Source: Sebastes aleutianus (lineage: Eukaryota; Chordata; Actinopteri; Perciformes; Sebastidae). Taken from it: a stretch of 64,000 nucleotides of DNA. The notes beneath the pieces are model-generated. The model was not told the origin of the DNA and ran no database searches. It saw only the letters and a program-made list of their open reading frames with translations. The stretch lies in NCBI GenBank assembly GCA_916700875.1, contig CAKAKS010000031.1:19561380-19625379 (forward strand), written 5' to 3'. The position numbers and the translations under genes are program-made. Shown here piece by piece: positions 36,000-46,339 of the stretch (position 1 is its first letter; the number at the start of each line of letters is the position of its first letter).

Positions 36000-36062
36000 T
36001 TTAAATCCTCGCTTGATGCACGCTGATTGGCTGCGTCTTGAATGCTCCGAGCAGCTGATTGG
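36000..36062 (-). promoter_or_regulatory. Cyclin B1 promoter: CHR-like TTTAAA and two CCAAT boxes
   Basis: Reading upstream from the ccnb1 start codon: TTTAAA at 36000-36005 (a palindromic CHR variant bound by the MuvB/DREAM complex in cell-cycle genes), then CCAAT on the minus strand at 36026-36030 and again at 36058-36062. The two CCAAT boxes are 32 bp apart, the helical spacing typical of NF-Y sites in G2/M promoters. No TATA box lies at the expected place. Function is inferred from the known architecture of cyclin B promoters. Confidence 0.6.
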
Positions 36063-36197
36063 TTAAACGCATCTGTTTCGAATGCGTTCCCCGGACAACC
36101 AGTGGTCACATGGTTTTTGTTCCTTTCCTTTTCCGGTTACGTCTTGCATTCTATTTTGTTGGTCGTTTCTAGAAGGTAACCCGCGTATTGGGAGAAC

Positions 36198-36251
36198 TCT
36201 CGCGAGATGAATACGATTTTGATAGGTCTTCTTGAAGTGAATATCGCGAGA
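36198..36251. promoter_or_regulatory. Two TCTCGCGAGA-type palindromes
   Basis: A perfect TCTCGCGAGA lies at 36198-36207 and a one-mismatch copy (TATCGCGAGA) at 36242-36251, both upstream of ccnb1. In vertebrates this palindrome marks CpG-type, often bidirectional promoters. Confidence 0.55.
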
Positions 36252-36309
36252 GTTTGCATAGATTTCCCCGATCAGTTTTCGCAATTTGCGGGATATCTTC
36301 TAGACACAA

Positions 36310-37400
36310 TAATTATTTTTTTCACACTTTCTAAGACTGACGTACTTTTAAATTTGTTCTTTATATAATGTAACAAATCAATGAACACGTTTACATGCCG
36401 AAAAAACAAAACAAAGAACTGTTATTAAAATAAATAAATAAATCAACAAATACATTATGATGTATTATCACAGGTTAAGTTAGCCAGCAGTACAGTATAT
36501 AAAGTAAATCAAATTAGCTCCACCTTTACCAGCTGCAACATTAAAGTGATGTACACACGCATCACTAATTATAATTATAAATAAATATAATAAATACAAC
36601 TATAATATAATAATAATTTAAAATAATGTATATTTTATATATATATATATAAAATATATTATTCCAAAATGGGCTGTTCTGCATAAATGAGTACTTTTAC
36701 TTTTGATATTTTAAATATATTTTGATGCTAATACTTTTGTATTTTTTTCTTAAGTACGACTTTGAATGCAGGACTTTTACTTGTAACAAAGTATTTTTAC
36801 ACTGTAGTATTGCTGCTTTAACTCTTTTAATGTTACATTGACATCCATGGGGAGATACAGGTAACAGGTCAAAGAACAAAGGTTAGACATAGCAATCAAA
36901 GCCAAACAGTGAAAGTACAGAAGTACTCTGGGAGGAGCTGGAGATTAGGAGGAACATGTGAGGGCAACACATCCTCTCTCAAACTTGTTTACTTGGATCT
37001 ACAGACACGTCGACCCTTCCTGATTATATAAACATTGATTGATAAAGCAACAGTGATTTCGAAGCTATGGTGCTGCCTACTTGTGGTGGAAAGAAGTGGG
37101 TTTAACTGTTCTGTAATAGCCTGAAATCTTTTGTGGCTGTACTCCAACAACACACCACTGCCTTCCAATCAGAGGATCACAATTTCCGTGACGTCCAACC
37201 GGAAAGAGACTGTAAGGCAAGATCTAATCATTGAACTGTATTATAGCTTGCTAAGACTGCACAGAGGGGGTATAGATATATTATTCTGTTGGCTTCCAGC
37301 ACAGAAATGGCAACTGTGAATCTCGTTGTATTTAATACAATGAAAATAAAGCTTTCTATTCTCTATTCTATTCTAAAATGACATGATGTTACACACTCTT
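36310..37400. other. Intergenic AT-rich region with (TA)n
   Basis: Includes a (TA)n run at 36631-36660 and AATAA-rich DNA. No supported exon. Confidence 0.35.
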
Positions 37401-37480
37401 GTACAGTAGGTGGCGGTATGCAGCTTAAAGTCGGTTGCGATCCGCCAGAAACTGAGAGAAGAAGAAGAAGGAGAGGAGAG
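37400..37480 (+). repeat. AGGTGGCGGTA-type repeat, copy 1
   Basis: GTAGGTGGCGGTATGCAGC with a GAAGAAGAAGAAGG tail. The same motif recurs at 38463-38530 (AGTAGGTGGCGGTAATGCAC, then CACAGAAGAAAG). The pair brackets the TTAA MITE at 37645-38322. The motif is common in fish genomes. Confidence 0.5.
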
Positions 37481-37644
37481 GAGAGAGGACGCAATATTAC
37501 AATAGGGAATCTGCTAGGAAAGACATCTAAGAAAGTACACAATCGTCTAATTAATTACTGAAGGGCAACAGGAATAATGGAGAGAATTTGATTATTAATA
37601 TTATTGTTATTATTATTAATAATTTTAATTTTAATTTTATTTAA

Positions 37645-38322
37645 AGGGACTATTTGTAACTTTTGAGAAATGCTTCTTAACAGCGACACCTGTGGCCGTG
37701 AAATCAACGAAAGTCAGCGTCGGGCTCGCGCTTGCTCGCTCTCAATATACCTGAACGAGCATCACTCAAAACAGTGAGGCGACACACGTCAGCTAAAAGC
37801 ACAATATCACTCTATATTTCAGCTGCTTGGCAGTAATGTTAGCTGACCAGACGAAGGTCTCTCCATGAACATGATTTAGATCTGATCCTAGTGTTGGCTT
37901 TTCCTGCCTAAGTGCAGGCTGAGGCAGCGGGGCTCTCCAGCGTGTCTCCTCTGCTCTCTCCGCCCGCAGCCAGAGGAGACACCGGCACCCGGTCGGTAAC
38001 GAGAAGACAACGTAACTCTCTGCACAGCTCGGTCACTTCACAAGACACGGGAAACCTCTGTTGGTCTGGAGGAGCTCCAGCAGTTATTTCTGCACAAACG
38101 TCCCCTGTGCATTCACTAGATATTCTCACAGCTAAACTAACTCTTCTGCAGTGTGGAGTGAGCGCACGTTCACGTCTGGAGGTGGAGCGAGCTGAGCTGT
38201 CTGAGTGAAGGCGAGCAGGCAGAGGAGGAGGGTACAGCGGCTACACAAGAACGCGCATATGCGAGCGCGCATGTGTGACGACCCGCTACATTTATACGCT
38301 TACAAAGTTACAAATAGTCCCT
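37645..38322. mobile_element. TTAA-flanked MITE with AGGGACTATTTGTAAC termini
   Basis: The left end AGGGACTATTTGTAACTTT follows TTAA (37641-37644). The right end GTTACAAATAGTCCCT (38307-38322) precedes TTAA (38323-38326). The inverted repeat and the duplicated TTAA are the signature of piggyBac-type insertion; no transposase is present. The interior is GC-rich (37900-38270) and contains chance frames on both strands. Confidence 0.75.
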
Positions 38323-38432
38323 TTAAAAATTTAATTTAATTAATTTAATTTAATTTAATTTAATTTAATTTAATTTAATTTAATTTAATTTAATTTAATT
38401 TTATTTAATTTAATTTAATTTTATTTATTTTT
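38323..38432. repeat. (TTTAA)n pentanucleotide array
   Basis: AATTT units repeat with few interruptions over about 100 bp directly after the TTAA flank of the 37645-38322 MITE. It may have grown from the AT-rich target sequence. Confidence 0.8.
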
Positions 38433-38454
38433 TCCTGCCAATCTACTGCTCCAC

Positions 38455-38535
38455 ACTCCAGTCCAGTAGGTGGCGGTAATGCACCTATAAGCTGGTTTGC
38501 CAATCGCCAATAAACACCACAGAAGAAAGCGAGAG
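38455..38535 (+). repeat. AGGTGGCGGTA-type repeat, copy 2
   Basis: TAGGTGGCGGTAATGCACCT followed by GCCAATCGCCAATAAACACC and CACAGAAGAAAG. It is the better-preserved partner of 37400-37480. Confidence 0.55.
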
Positions 38536-38802
38536 AGAGGACGCAAACTCACCACGTAAAACAAAACAGATGCCTCCACAAATCAGCGACCAGAGGACGT
38601 CAACTAGTTTAGTGTTAGTGCTCCCAGGCGGAGAGAGGAGTCTATACACTTTGTGTGAAAAGAAGACTGAGAAGAAGAACTCATATAAACGACTTTACCT
38701 AGACGGCCCTAGTGATAGTTAGCTCCAAGATAAAGTTAGTTTGTTCCTTCAAATCAAAAAGAAGTTTAAAGGAAGACCAACATTTCTCAGAAGACACAGA
38801 AG
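38530..38802 (+). other. Possible non-coding first exon of the zfand5-like gene
   Basis: A purine-rich stretch ends at GACACAGAAG|GTGAGTTAG (donor at 38803). The first coding exon of zfand5 begins after an acceptor (GTGTCTTCAG at 42365-42374), so a 5' untranslated exon must lie upstream. This is one candidate, but no promoter feature proves it. Confidence 0.2.
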
Positions 38803-39353
38803 GTGAGTTAGTGAAACTAGCTGCTAGCATAAGTGTTTTGGGGAAGTTTCTGAATAGTGAACAGTTAACAGATCTTGAAGTAGCTGAAAGTGATAAAACC
38901 TTGATGCTTTATTTAAACTAAACTAGTAGAGGATTAAAAGAAATGTTGTAACACGTGTCTCTAAAAACTTTTCTGAGGTTGTAAATGCTACAGTTAGCTA
39001 CTAAACTATTAACACCATAGCTTTATTATGAATGTGTTTATGTATGTGTTATAACACCAACCTGTCAGCTATCTAATAATAAAGATTATCTGTATTTAAC
39101 TCATGTTAACACCAGCTATCTATAAGCAAGTTAGCTACATAAATGTTTGATTATTTGATGCTTAACTGTTTTTAATCTTACACTTATTTCCTATTATGAT
39201 ACTTAAAAAGACACTTTATTATGTAAAGTTATTGTCAAGATACTTTGTTGGTCTGTGGTGGGAACAAAAACAAACAAAGGCAACAACAGTGCTAACAGTG
39301 TTTCTGATTTGAGCTAACAGCTAGCTTGCATGCTAACATTAGCTAGATCACGA

Positions 39354-39525
39354 CAAGGCCTATTGAAGGAGGTTAAGAAGACACGTCATATCTGTAAGGG
39401 GTATTACGCATGCGCAGTAGAATCTTAACGATATTGAGCCAATCGAACGCAGCTTCAGTCACACTGCGCATGCGCAATACCACACACCTCTTCACCAGTG
39501 ACCTAGCCTCCTTCTATAGGCCTTG
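39354..39525. mobile_element. 172-bp hAT-like MITE with 8-bp target duplication
   Basis: The termini CAAGGCCTATTGAAGGAGG and CCTCCTTCTATAGGCCTTG are inverted repeats with one mismatch. They are flanked by the direct repeat GATCACGA (39346-39353 and 39526-39533). Eight-bp duplications with CA...TG ends are typical of hAT insertions. The interior carries two GCATGCGC-centred palindromes. Confidence 0.85.
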
Positions 39526-39820
39526 GATCACGAGAATCTTGCTCACACGGTTGTTGTGGCTAACTATAGTTACAGAACGATTACACTAAACCTTAAAGCA
39601 CTAAACTTACATTTTTGTCTCGTCTTTTAAACTGTTATAACTCGACTCAGAGGTGATACTGTTTCACGCTGCCAGGTTGCCATGTTAGCAGAGCTTTTGT
39701 TGAAAGAAAGCCATTAGCTTTGCTAGCATGACTCAGTGGATTTGTAGTAGAAGTGACATGGCTGGCTGTGGCCTGGGTGTTTTGTCAGGAAGCAACATAA
39801 GACTGCAGTCGAGATAGATG

Positions 39821-40679
39821 GTATTGATTGCTTAAAACCATTAAACCACCCTAACATTGAGTGCATCTATAGTAGATGTGGTGTTATTGAGTTTCACGTT
39901 GGCATGTTACCCCCTAATTTAGCCTAGATCTTCAGTTCAGTTCAGACAACTTTATTTATCCCCAAGGGGGCAATTCATTTGTAGCATTCCCAGTCCATAC
40001 ATCCATACATACAACAGACAACCAATAATTAGTTAAGTCAAAGGAAACATATTAAAGGCATGGGGCAGTTGGAGGGACAAGTTACAATAAGAACCATATA
40101 AATACATAGGATTAAAGCAATAAAAGCCAAAAAATAAGAAACAATATATGAGAACAACATATCTTAAAGTTCCTCTAAATAACAGTCATTTAAAATAGGT
40201 ATTGTCTGTGTTCAGCAGCTTAACAGCAGAAGGGATAAAGGGCTTGAAGTAACGATTTGTTCTCCTTAAGGGCACATTATGACGTCGGCCTGATCTGATC
40301 TTTAGGGTCAGTGAGTGATTTGGGTCTTTTGTCTCTGGGATTAAACGTGCTTGACTCTTTATGTGATCTACAGGTGTTGAATCTGTCCCCACGAGTCCCC
40401 ATACCCAACACAGTATTGATTGCTTAAAACGACCCCTCCCTCCCCCTCCCCCCCCATTGAGTGCATCTACAGTAGAGATGGTGTTATTGAGCCTAAGGGC
40501 GAGTTTAACGTTAGCATGTTACCCCCTAACTTAGCCTAGATCTTTGGGGTCAGTGAGTGATTTGGGCTTTTGTCTCTGTGATTAAACGTGCTCGACTCTT
40601 TATGTGATCTACAGGTGTTGAGCTGAATTTTGTACCCATGTCAGAATCTGTCTCCAAGAGTTCCCATACCCAACACAGT
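39821..40679. repeat. Tandem duplication; second copy with internal deletion
   Basis: Copy 1 runs about 39821-40412 and copy 2 about 40413-40679. Both begin GTATTGATTGCTTAAAAC, share TTGAGTGCATCTA-AGTAGA, GCATGTTACCCCCTAA and GGTCAGTGAGTGATTTGGG, and end near CCCATACCCAACACAG. Copy 2 lacks about 370 bp of LINE-like sequence present in copy 1. The breakpoint falls exactly at GATCTT, which occurs at both edges in copy 1 (39927-39932, 40297-40302). Copy 1 in turn lacks about 24 bp near 40380. Confidence 0.8.
39933..40395 (-). mobile_element. RTE/Expander-like LINE 3' fragment, minus strand
   Basis: On the minus strand the frame reads KDPNHSLTLKIRSGRRHN, VPLRRTNRYFKPFIPSAVKL and then a stop near 40186. 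This matches the very C-terminus of fish RTE-like reverse transcriptase ORFs (R-T-N-R-x-x-x-x-F-I-P-S-A). A 3' UTR follows, ending in CCCCCTTGGGGATAAATAAA and a short (GAACT)n tail (39932-39946). It is heavily 5'-truncated. Confidence 0.55.
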
Positions 40680-40684
40680 CTTGG

Positions 40685-42155
40685 CAGCCTCTGTCTTCAT
40701 CATGTGTTTCCTCCCTTGGGTTAGAGAGCTGATTGCATCTTTGATAGGGAAACCTACTATGACAAGGATACACATCTTTTGGCTTGATCTCTGTTTACAG
40801 GGCCTTTTGAGGTTGTCTATAAATAGATGTGTTTTCACAGCCTCACTGTATTGAGGTAACTCAGGACACTCTGAGATCAAAGTGTCACATTGCACCCCTG
40901 TGACAGTGGAAAGCCATCATACACAGGTCCATGTGAGCCTGTAGCTGCATGGAGCACTGCAGTCTGCAGGCACACACACGTGAAGGTGTAGTGACGACAG
41001 TTTTGAGGGAGAGGAGGCGGCCTCAGATGTAATTCACCACAATCTGAACTTTGTGATGTGAATACTTCCCTTTTTGGTTCCCCCCCACGTTTTACCAATG
41101 ATTATATATAGCCTTCCTTTCAACTGATCTCCACACAACTTCCTTAAATGTAATTATGAGACTGATGCAAAGTACTTAAGTAAGTACTTGATTAACTTTG
41201 GCTAGAGAAGAGGGGACTCATAGTCGCTGTGTTCTAACTTGGAGTTGAGAGTAATTATGTCAATATTAGCTAAACCTTCTGGTTTTTATATCTACATGTT
41301 TCCCCTCCTCATGCTTATTCATGACAAAATAGGTACGCTATTATAGTCAAAATGTAAACTCCTCATACTAGTAAAAAAATGTTGTATCCTCCTGCAGATA
41401 TAATTGCTGAGTTTCAGTGCTGATACCAAAACAATTTGTAAATAATGTTTTAAGACTTTGACGAGTATAAATGTGTTTTTACAAACCCTTATTCAACAAA
41501 AGAAGTCAACGTTCTCAAAAGTTGAGTGTTGTCTAAACACCAGCAGCCGAACAAGAGTTTTGCCCAAAGAAAATAGTCTAAAATTGACAAAAATGATCTA
41601 AACACAAAGTCCACCTACTAGCTTCTCCAGGGCTTTAAACCACATCTCACAGTCTGCATCAGTGAAGATCAAGAAGGCTGTTTGCATACAATGCAAAAGA
41701 CGACCTGTGAAACAGGATAGGTTACAATTCCCCCAACTGTTATCTTGTGACTGATGTTCCACACTCAAGTCATCTGACACCTGAGTCGTCTCATTCGCTG
41801 ATGAAGACTGTGAGATGTGAGTTAAAGCTCCAAAAAAAGCTGATAAGAAGATTATTTTGTCACACATACTGATACCAAAGTCAAGAATGAACTTCCATGC
41901 TGTAGACTATAAATCTGACCAGGCACTCAATGTTAACTTTATGTTCCATTTTCGAAAATCTGTGCAACACATTGGTAGTACCAATAAAAAGTGTTGAAAG
42001 GTATTGAGGTGGGGTACCCAGCCCCCGCCACGTGTCACGGCTCAAGTCAAATGATTATCAGGTTTTATTGTCTTGTTTTTTTTTCGTTTGACTACTGAGG
42101 GAACAACTAATTGGAGAAAGTGGTGATCAATGTTTGTCTGCTCTTTTACAATATT
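40685..42155. other. Intergenic, no gene recognised
   Basis: Frames at 40630-40895 and 41598-41867 show no domain, and no splice sites support them. Confidence 0.3.
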
Positions 42156-42159
42156 GTTT

Positions 42160-42245
42160 GACGACCTCTTCTTCAATACAGCATGATGTTCATTTAGTAA
42201 ATTATGGGCCCATTTAGAGTAAAATAGACGATAAATATATAGATA
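42160..42245 (+). repeat. CAGTCTATG-family repeat, internal fragment
   Basis: CTCTTCTTCAATACAGCATG with ATGTTCATTTAGTAAATTATGG matches 6885-6955 of copy 1. Both ends are missing. Confidence 0.55.
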
Positions 42246-42402
42246 ATATTGCCTGACTCTGTACCTGGGTATTGATATTATTAATAACGGATTTCTATAT
42301 ATCATTTCTTTATGCCAGGTTTTTTCCCCCCCAACACTCATCAATCCAACATGTGTCTTTGTTTGTGTCTTCAGGTCAGCTCACCAGGTGGCAGACATCG
42401 CA

Positions 42403-44595
42403 ATGGCCCAGGAAACCAATCAGAGCCCAATTCCTACACTCTGTGCTAATGGCTGTGGTTTCTATGGCAACCCTAGGACTAATGGCATGTGCTCTGTGTG
42501 CCACAAGGAGCACCTGTCAAGACAGAACAATGGTGGAGTTAGTACCTTGAGTGTTGTGGGTAAGACTTGCTGTGTTCGTCACACGTTTTTTTTTTGTTTC
42601 CATGTGCACATTGGACAAAACTCCCGACCTCTGTATCCGACAATAACGCGTGGTGAAATTTTCTCCCTCAGGCAACAGCAGTGGCCCCTTAGCAGAGGCT
42701 TCTGCCATCCAGAGGTTAGAGGCCACCTTGAATAATGCTGCAGCTGCTGCGGTCGCTCGTGCAGAGGTGGCAGCTGAGGCCGCCGCCTCTGCTGAGGCTG
42801 CTGCCAACGAGGCTCTCAGGTGAGGGCATCCACCAGCGTGTAATACTGTATACTGCCTTCAAACAAAGCTTGTAGAATGCCACATCAGTGGGTCATTCAT
42901 GTGGACTCTTTGTCGTAAACAAAACACTTAAAGGCACCATTATACCTGAAACGGTTCATCCTTTGTTGAGAGAGCGTCTCGTCCGCAGACAAAGACATGG
43001 AAAATATGGTTATGCAATTCTTTTTATTAATTCTGTCCTATTTATTCTTCGCAGCGGGGTTTCAACTGCCAATTCTGTAACACAACAGATGACTGAGATG
43101 AGTCTCTCCTGTGAGGAGAGAGGAGCATCAGGGGGCAAAGTAGAGCTCACAGAGCCAGGTGGGTTGAATTAAGAGGGTAGTTCCATCAGTGTGATGAAGT
43201 ACCTTGATTTGACTGATTAAATTCATATGATGAAGTATTTAATAGAAGTACTTTCTTTTCTCATAATAGTGTGTAACACCTCTGTCTAGTTTAGTAAGGC
43301 AAATACTTTACTGAGTGAAGTGTTTTTCTCGTGCGTCTCCAGTGTTGACTCAGCCCACATCCTCAGCCTCTCATCCCTCCACTGCTGGCAGTGACCAGTC
43401 CAAAGCCCCAGAGCCCCTCAAACCCAAGAAGGCTCGCTGCTTTATGTGCCGCAAAAAGGTTGGCCTTACAGGTAAGAAATGACGCTGATCACCGACTTAA
43501 TAGAAAATGTCACCACCAGTCACAGGATTGTTCTTCTGGGTCACGGTCAAGCTGAAAACTTTAGCTTCTTTTAGTTGTAAATATGATCATTTAGTTATTT
43601 TATAACTGTGAGTGTTGTTGGGTGTTCAAACTGGAACCATTTCTGTGGGTGGACAATGAGATTACAGCTGCGTTTCTGGCTGAGAATGCCAATACAATCT
43701 GGTCAAACCAGAGCCATTTCTGCCATGTTATCATGTAGTTTACAGCAGAATGCGAGTAGTGAATAAACTTTCATTTTTGCAATGGCTGATTTAAGAAAAA
43801 ACGTCAGTAATCCATCACAAACTTCTGCAGCAAATGTAAAAGGGAAGCATCTTGCTTGAGGCAACAAAGAGCCAAAAAGGAGAACGACAGAAAGCCTTGG
43901 AAGTAGCCGAGTGGTTACAGCACATGCTACGTAATCGCAATGTTCTCTCTTGTTCGCTCTTGCGTCCAATGTCTTAAGCCACCCGCGCATGATCAGCAGT
44001 AAAATCGCTCTGCGCTGGCTGTGCCATTGTTTTCCTATGGGGAGAGCGGTGCCGCCCAACTAGGCCGAAGCACTACCCGTGGTGTGGTGCACGGCTCGAA
44101 ATTGCCACCGAGCGCTGTGCTTAAAGTTAAAAGTATTTCAACTTTGACCTTGGTTGCCGCTGACCTTATATGACCCTGATGTTTTACCTGCGGCCTCTGC
44201 AAGGCTCTACGCCCTACCTCGCAGTGAGTGAAGAGCAAATATCTTATGTAAAGACAGCTTAAGTGTTACTCCAAAATATTGATATACTGTAAACCTCAAC
44301 TAGTCAGTCATTTTAAACGATGGTGAGTTTTTAAGGTTAACATCGTGTCGCATGTGTGCCTGAATGTTTAGCGTTAGGGATGTTTGGCCGTTTTGAGCAC
44401 TTGTTGTTGATTTGACTCGAGTCTCTCCTCTGTTTTGGCATTGCAGGTTTTGACTGCCGCTGTGGGAATCTGTTCTGTGGACTTCACCGTTACTCCGATA
44501 AGCATAACTGTCCGTACGACTACAAAGCCGAGGCTGCTGACAAGATTCGCAAAGAAAACCCCGTGTGTGTCGCTGACAAGATCCAGAGAATATGA
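42403..44595 (+). CDS. zfand5: A20/AN1 zinc-finger protein, ZFAND5-like
   Basis: Five coding exons: 42403-42559, 42672-42819, 43055-43158, 43343-43471, 44447-44595, giving 228 residues. The A20 finger has Cys14, 18, 30, 33 in LCANGCGFYGNPRTNGMCSVC-type context. The AN1 finger has Cys169, 172, 183, 185, 190, His193, His199 and Cys201. The C-terminus IRKENP...ADKIQRI is characteristic of ZFAND5. The family binds ubiquitin through A20 and stimulates or links to the 26S proteasome; it also dampens NF-kB signalling. The start MAQETN is the ZFAND5/6 N-terminus. An upstream acceptor at 42373-42374 shows at least one 5' untranslated exon. Odd: an Ala/Glu-rich linker at about 65-101 not remembered from the mammalian protein. 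The neighbours tmc1 and anxa1 support ZFAND5 over ZFAND6. The a/b fish paralogue is not resolved. Confidence 0.93.
43889..43950 (+). repeat. Possible tRNA-SINE head in zfand5 intron
   Basis: GTAGCCGAGTGGTTACAGCA resembles a tRNA-type A box (TRGYNNARNGG). A weak B-box-like stretch follows. It is short and degraded. Confidence 0.3.
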
Positions 44596-45714
44596 AGAGG
44601 ACTCTCAGTTTGACTTTGAACACTGGGAGCGATCGGCTTTAAAAAAAAAAAAAAAGAAATGGACTCGAGCCCAACCTTCTTCCTGAAGGACCTGTTTTTC
44701 TTCCCCTAGTTTGTTACAAATTCAAGACTTTCCCCCAGTGCATGAAAGTTCACGTATATTTTTCAGCGTTCATTGTTGTTTTTGTGTGAGTTTAACACTT
44801 TTGGAAGGTTGTATGTGAGGATGGGGGACGTGACTGAGGGAGAGTGCTGAAGATGCCGTTTTAGAAGATGCTGTTGATGGCCACGCAGGCTGTTTTGTGA
44901 TCCTCCCGAGAATCACTTGAACTCTGCCTGAAAAAAGCTCGGACACTTGGGCCTGTTTGGACTCTCAGACTTTTACTGCTGTTGGCTGATGGCGCCATCT
45001 CAGCCGTGCTTGCTCTCTGCTGGCTTGAGTAGCAAAATGGTTATTGTCTTTTTCAGTTCTTGGCCTCCGCTTAACTCTGTGAGGTCAGAGTTTAACCCTC
45101 CGGTCTTGTCAGACTTTGCGTCCTGGTAAGTTTTTATCAACCTGAAATGCTTCTCTGTGCCGCTGGAATCTCATCCACTTTCCCCCACCCCATCAACACA
45201 CAGCTCAGACATATTGCTAAAGAGACTTTGAAAAAGAGACTTTGTTGCTAGCCCTCTCTTGCTGGCTGGCTCATATTCCTTCCCTCCTGCTGTGTGTCCG
45301 GCACTGGAAACACAACATAGTTTGACAGATTATTTCAGTTAATTCTTCTGTTGATCATCGGCTGAATGCTGTGACCCGCTCTGCGCCCGGGATCTGGATA
45401 GCAGGCACGTCGACATCCTGCTTTTTAGGTCTTTAAAATCATCCACTGAAGTCACATGACGATACAAGTCACCTGACTGTTTAACGTTTGTTTCCGTTGT
45501 TTTGTTTTCCAAAAAAAAATTGGTGTGTATGCCGTGTGATGTTGTATGACAAGTAGCCTAAACTTGTATTAAATTTTGCCTTTGGAAGGGTTTAGCTCCA
45601 CTAATATTTTCATCTTTTACTTCACTATTGAATGTTTTCCTTTTATTTTTAATGTGAGCTGACGAATTCACAACGTTGGGGAGTGTTAGACGGTTGCATA
45701 CTGTGTATCAAACA

Positions 45715-45752
<38 letters not shown>

Positions 45753-46020
45753 TGGGAGTAAATGTGGACGGCGGGTGTATGATTATCGTATGAGGCGAAG
45801 TGGTTGCGTGCCGCGGTGACTTAGACCTGTGGTCGTACGTAGGTTTATTAATCATTTTCCGTATTTTGATTTTTGGTCTGGCTGCTTAATCTGTGTGTGT
45901 TTTTTTGTTTTTTATCCTTTTAGTTATGCAAGTTTGTACAAACATCTTTATTTATATACTGCAGTGCGCGTAATCTTCCAATAATAAAGAATTAATTGTA
46001 TGATGTAAATAAATTATGTT
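44596..46020 (+). other. zfand5-like 3' UTR
   Basis: About 1.4 kb without coding potential. It starts with an A-run (44641-44655) and contains a (GT)n microsatellite (45719-45749). It ends at AATAAA signals (45983-45988 and 46008-46013), after which genomic repeats begin. ATTTA motifs near 45947-45955 suggest some mRNA instability; that is inference. Confidence 0.55.
45719..45750. repeat. (GT)n microsatellite
   Basis: About 15 uninterrupted GT units within the zfand5-like 3' UTR. Confidence 0.9.
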
Positions 46021-46150
46021 CACAAATATAAAATCATGGCTCTTCATTTTAATATGTCAATGTTGTCCAGTTCAGTCTTGAATGAAAATAGATAACTTGG
46101 CCTTTTATTTCTGAACTTTTAACCTCTTCTATATGGTTTTACTTTATACT

Positions 46151-46335
46151 AGGGCTGTCAAGCGATTTAAAATATTTAATCGTGATTAGTCGCACATTTT
46201 ATATCTGCTCAAAAAATGTACCTTAAAGGGAGATTTGTCAAGTATTTAATACTCTTATCAACATGAGAGTGGGAAAATATGCTTGCTTTATGAAAATGTA
46301 TGTATGTATATATTATTGGAAATCAATTAAACATT
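46151..46335 (+). mobile_element. Copy E (left end) of the GGGCTGTCAA-end element
   Basis: Begins TAGGGCTGTCAAGCGATTTA and matches copy C from CCTTAAAGGGAGATTTGTCA through ATTGGAAATCAATTAA, where it stops. Confidence 0.65.
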
Positions 46336-46339
46336 AATG

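Noticed and set aside
37908..38208. GC-rich frames on both strands near 38 kb
   Set aside because: They lie fully inside the TTAA-flanked MITE and show no domain.
42517..42807. Ala-rich 96-codon minus frame opposite zfand5 exon 2
   Set aside because: A shadow of the Ala/Glu-rich coding exon; the + strand frame is spliced and continues into the AN1 finger.
45649..45855. His/Thr-rich minus frame
   Set aside because: Produced by the (GT)n repeat in the zfand5 3' UTR.
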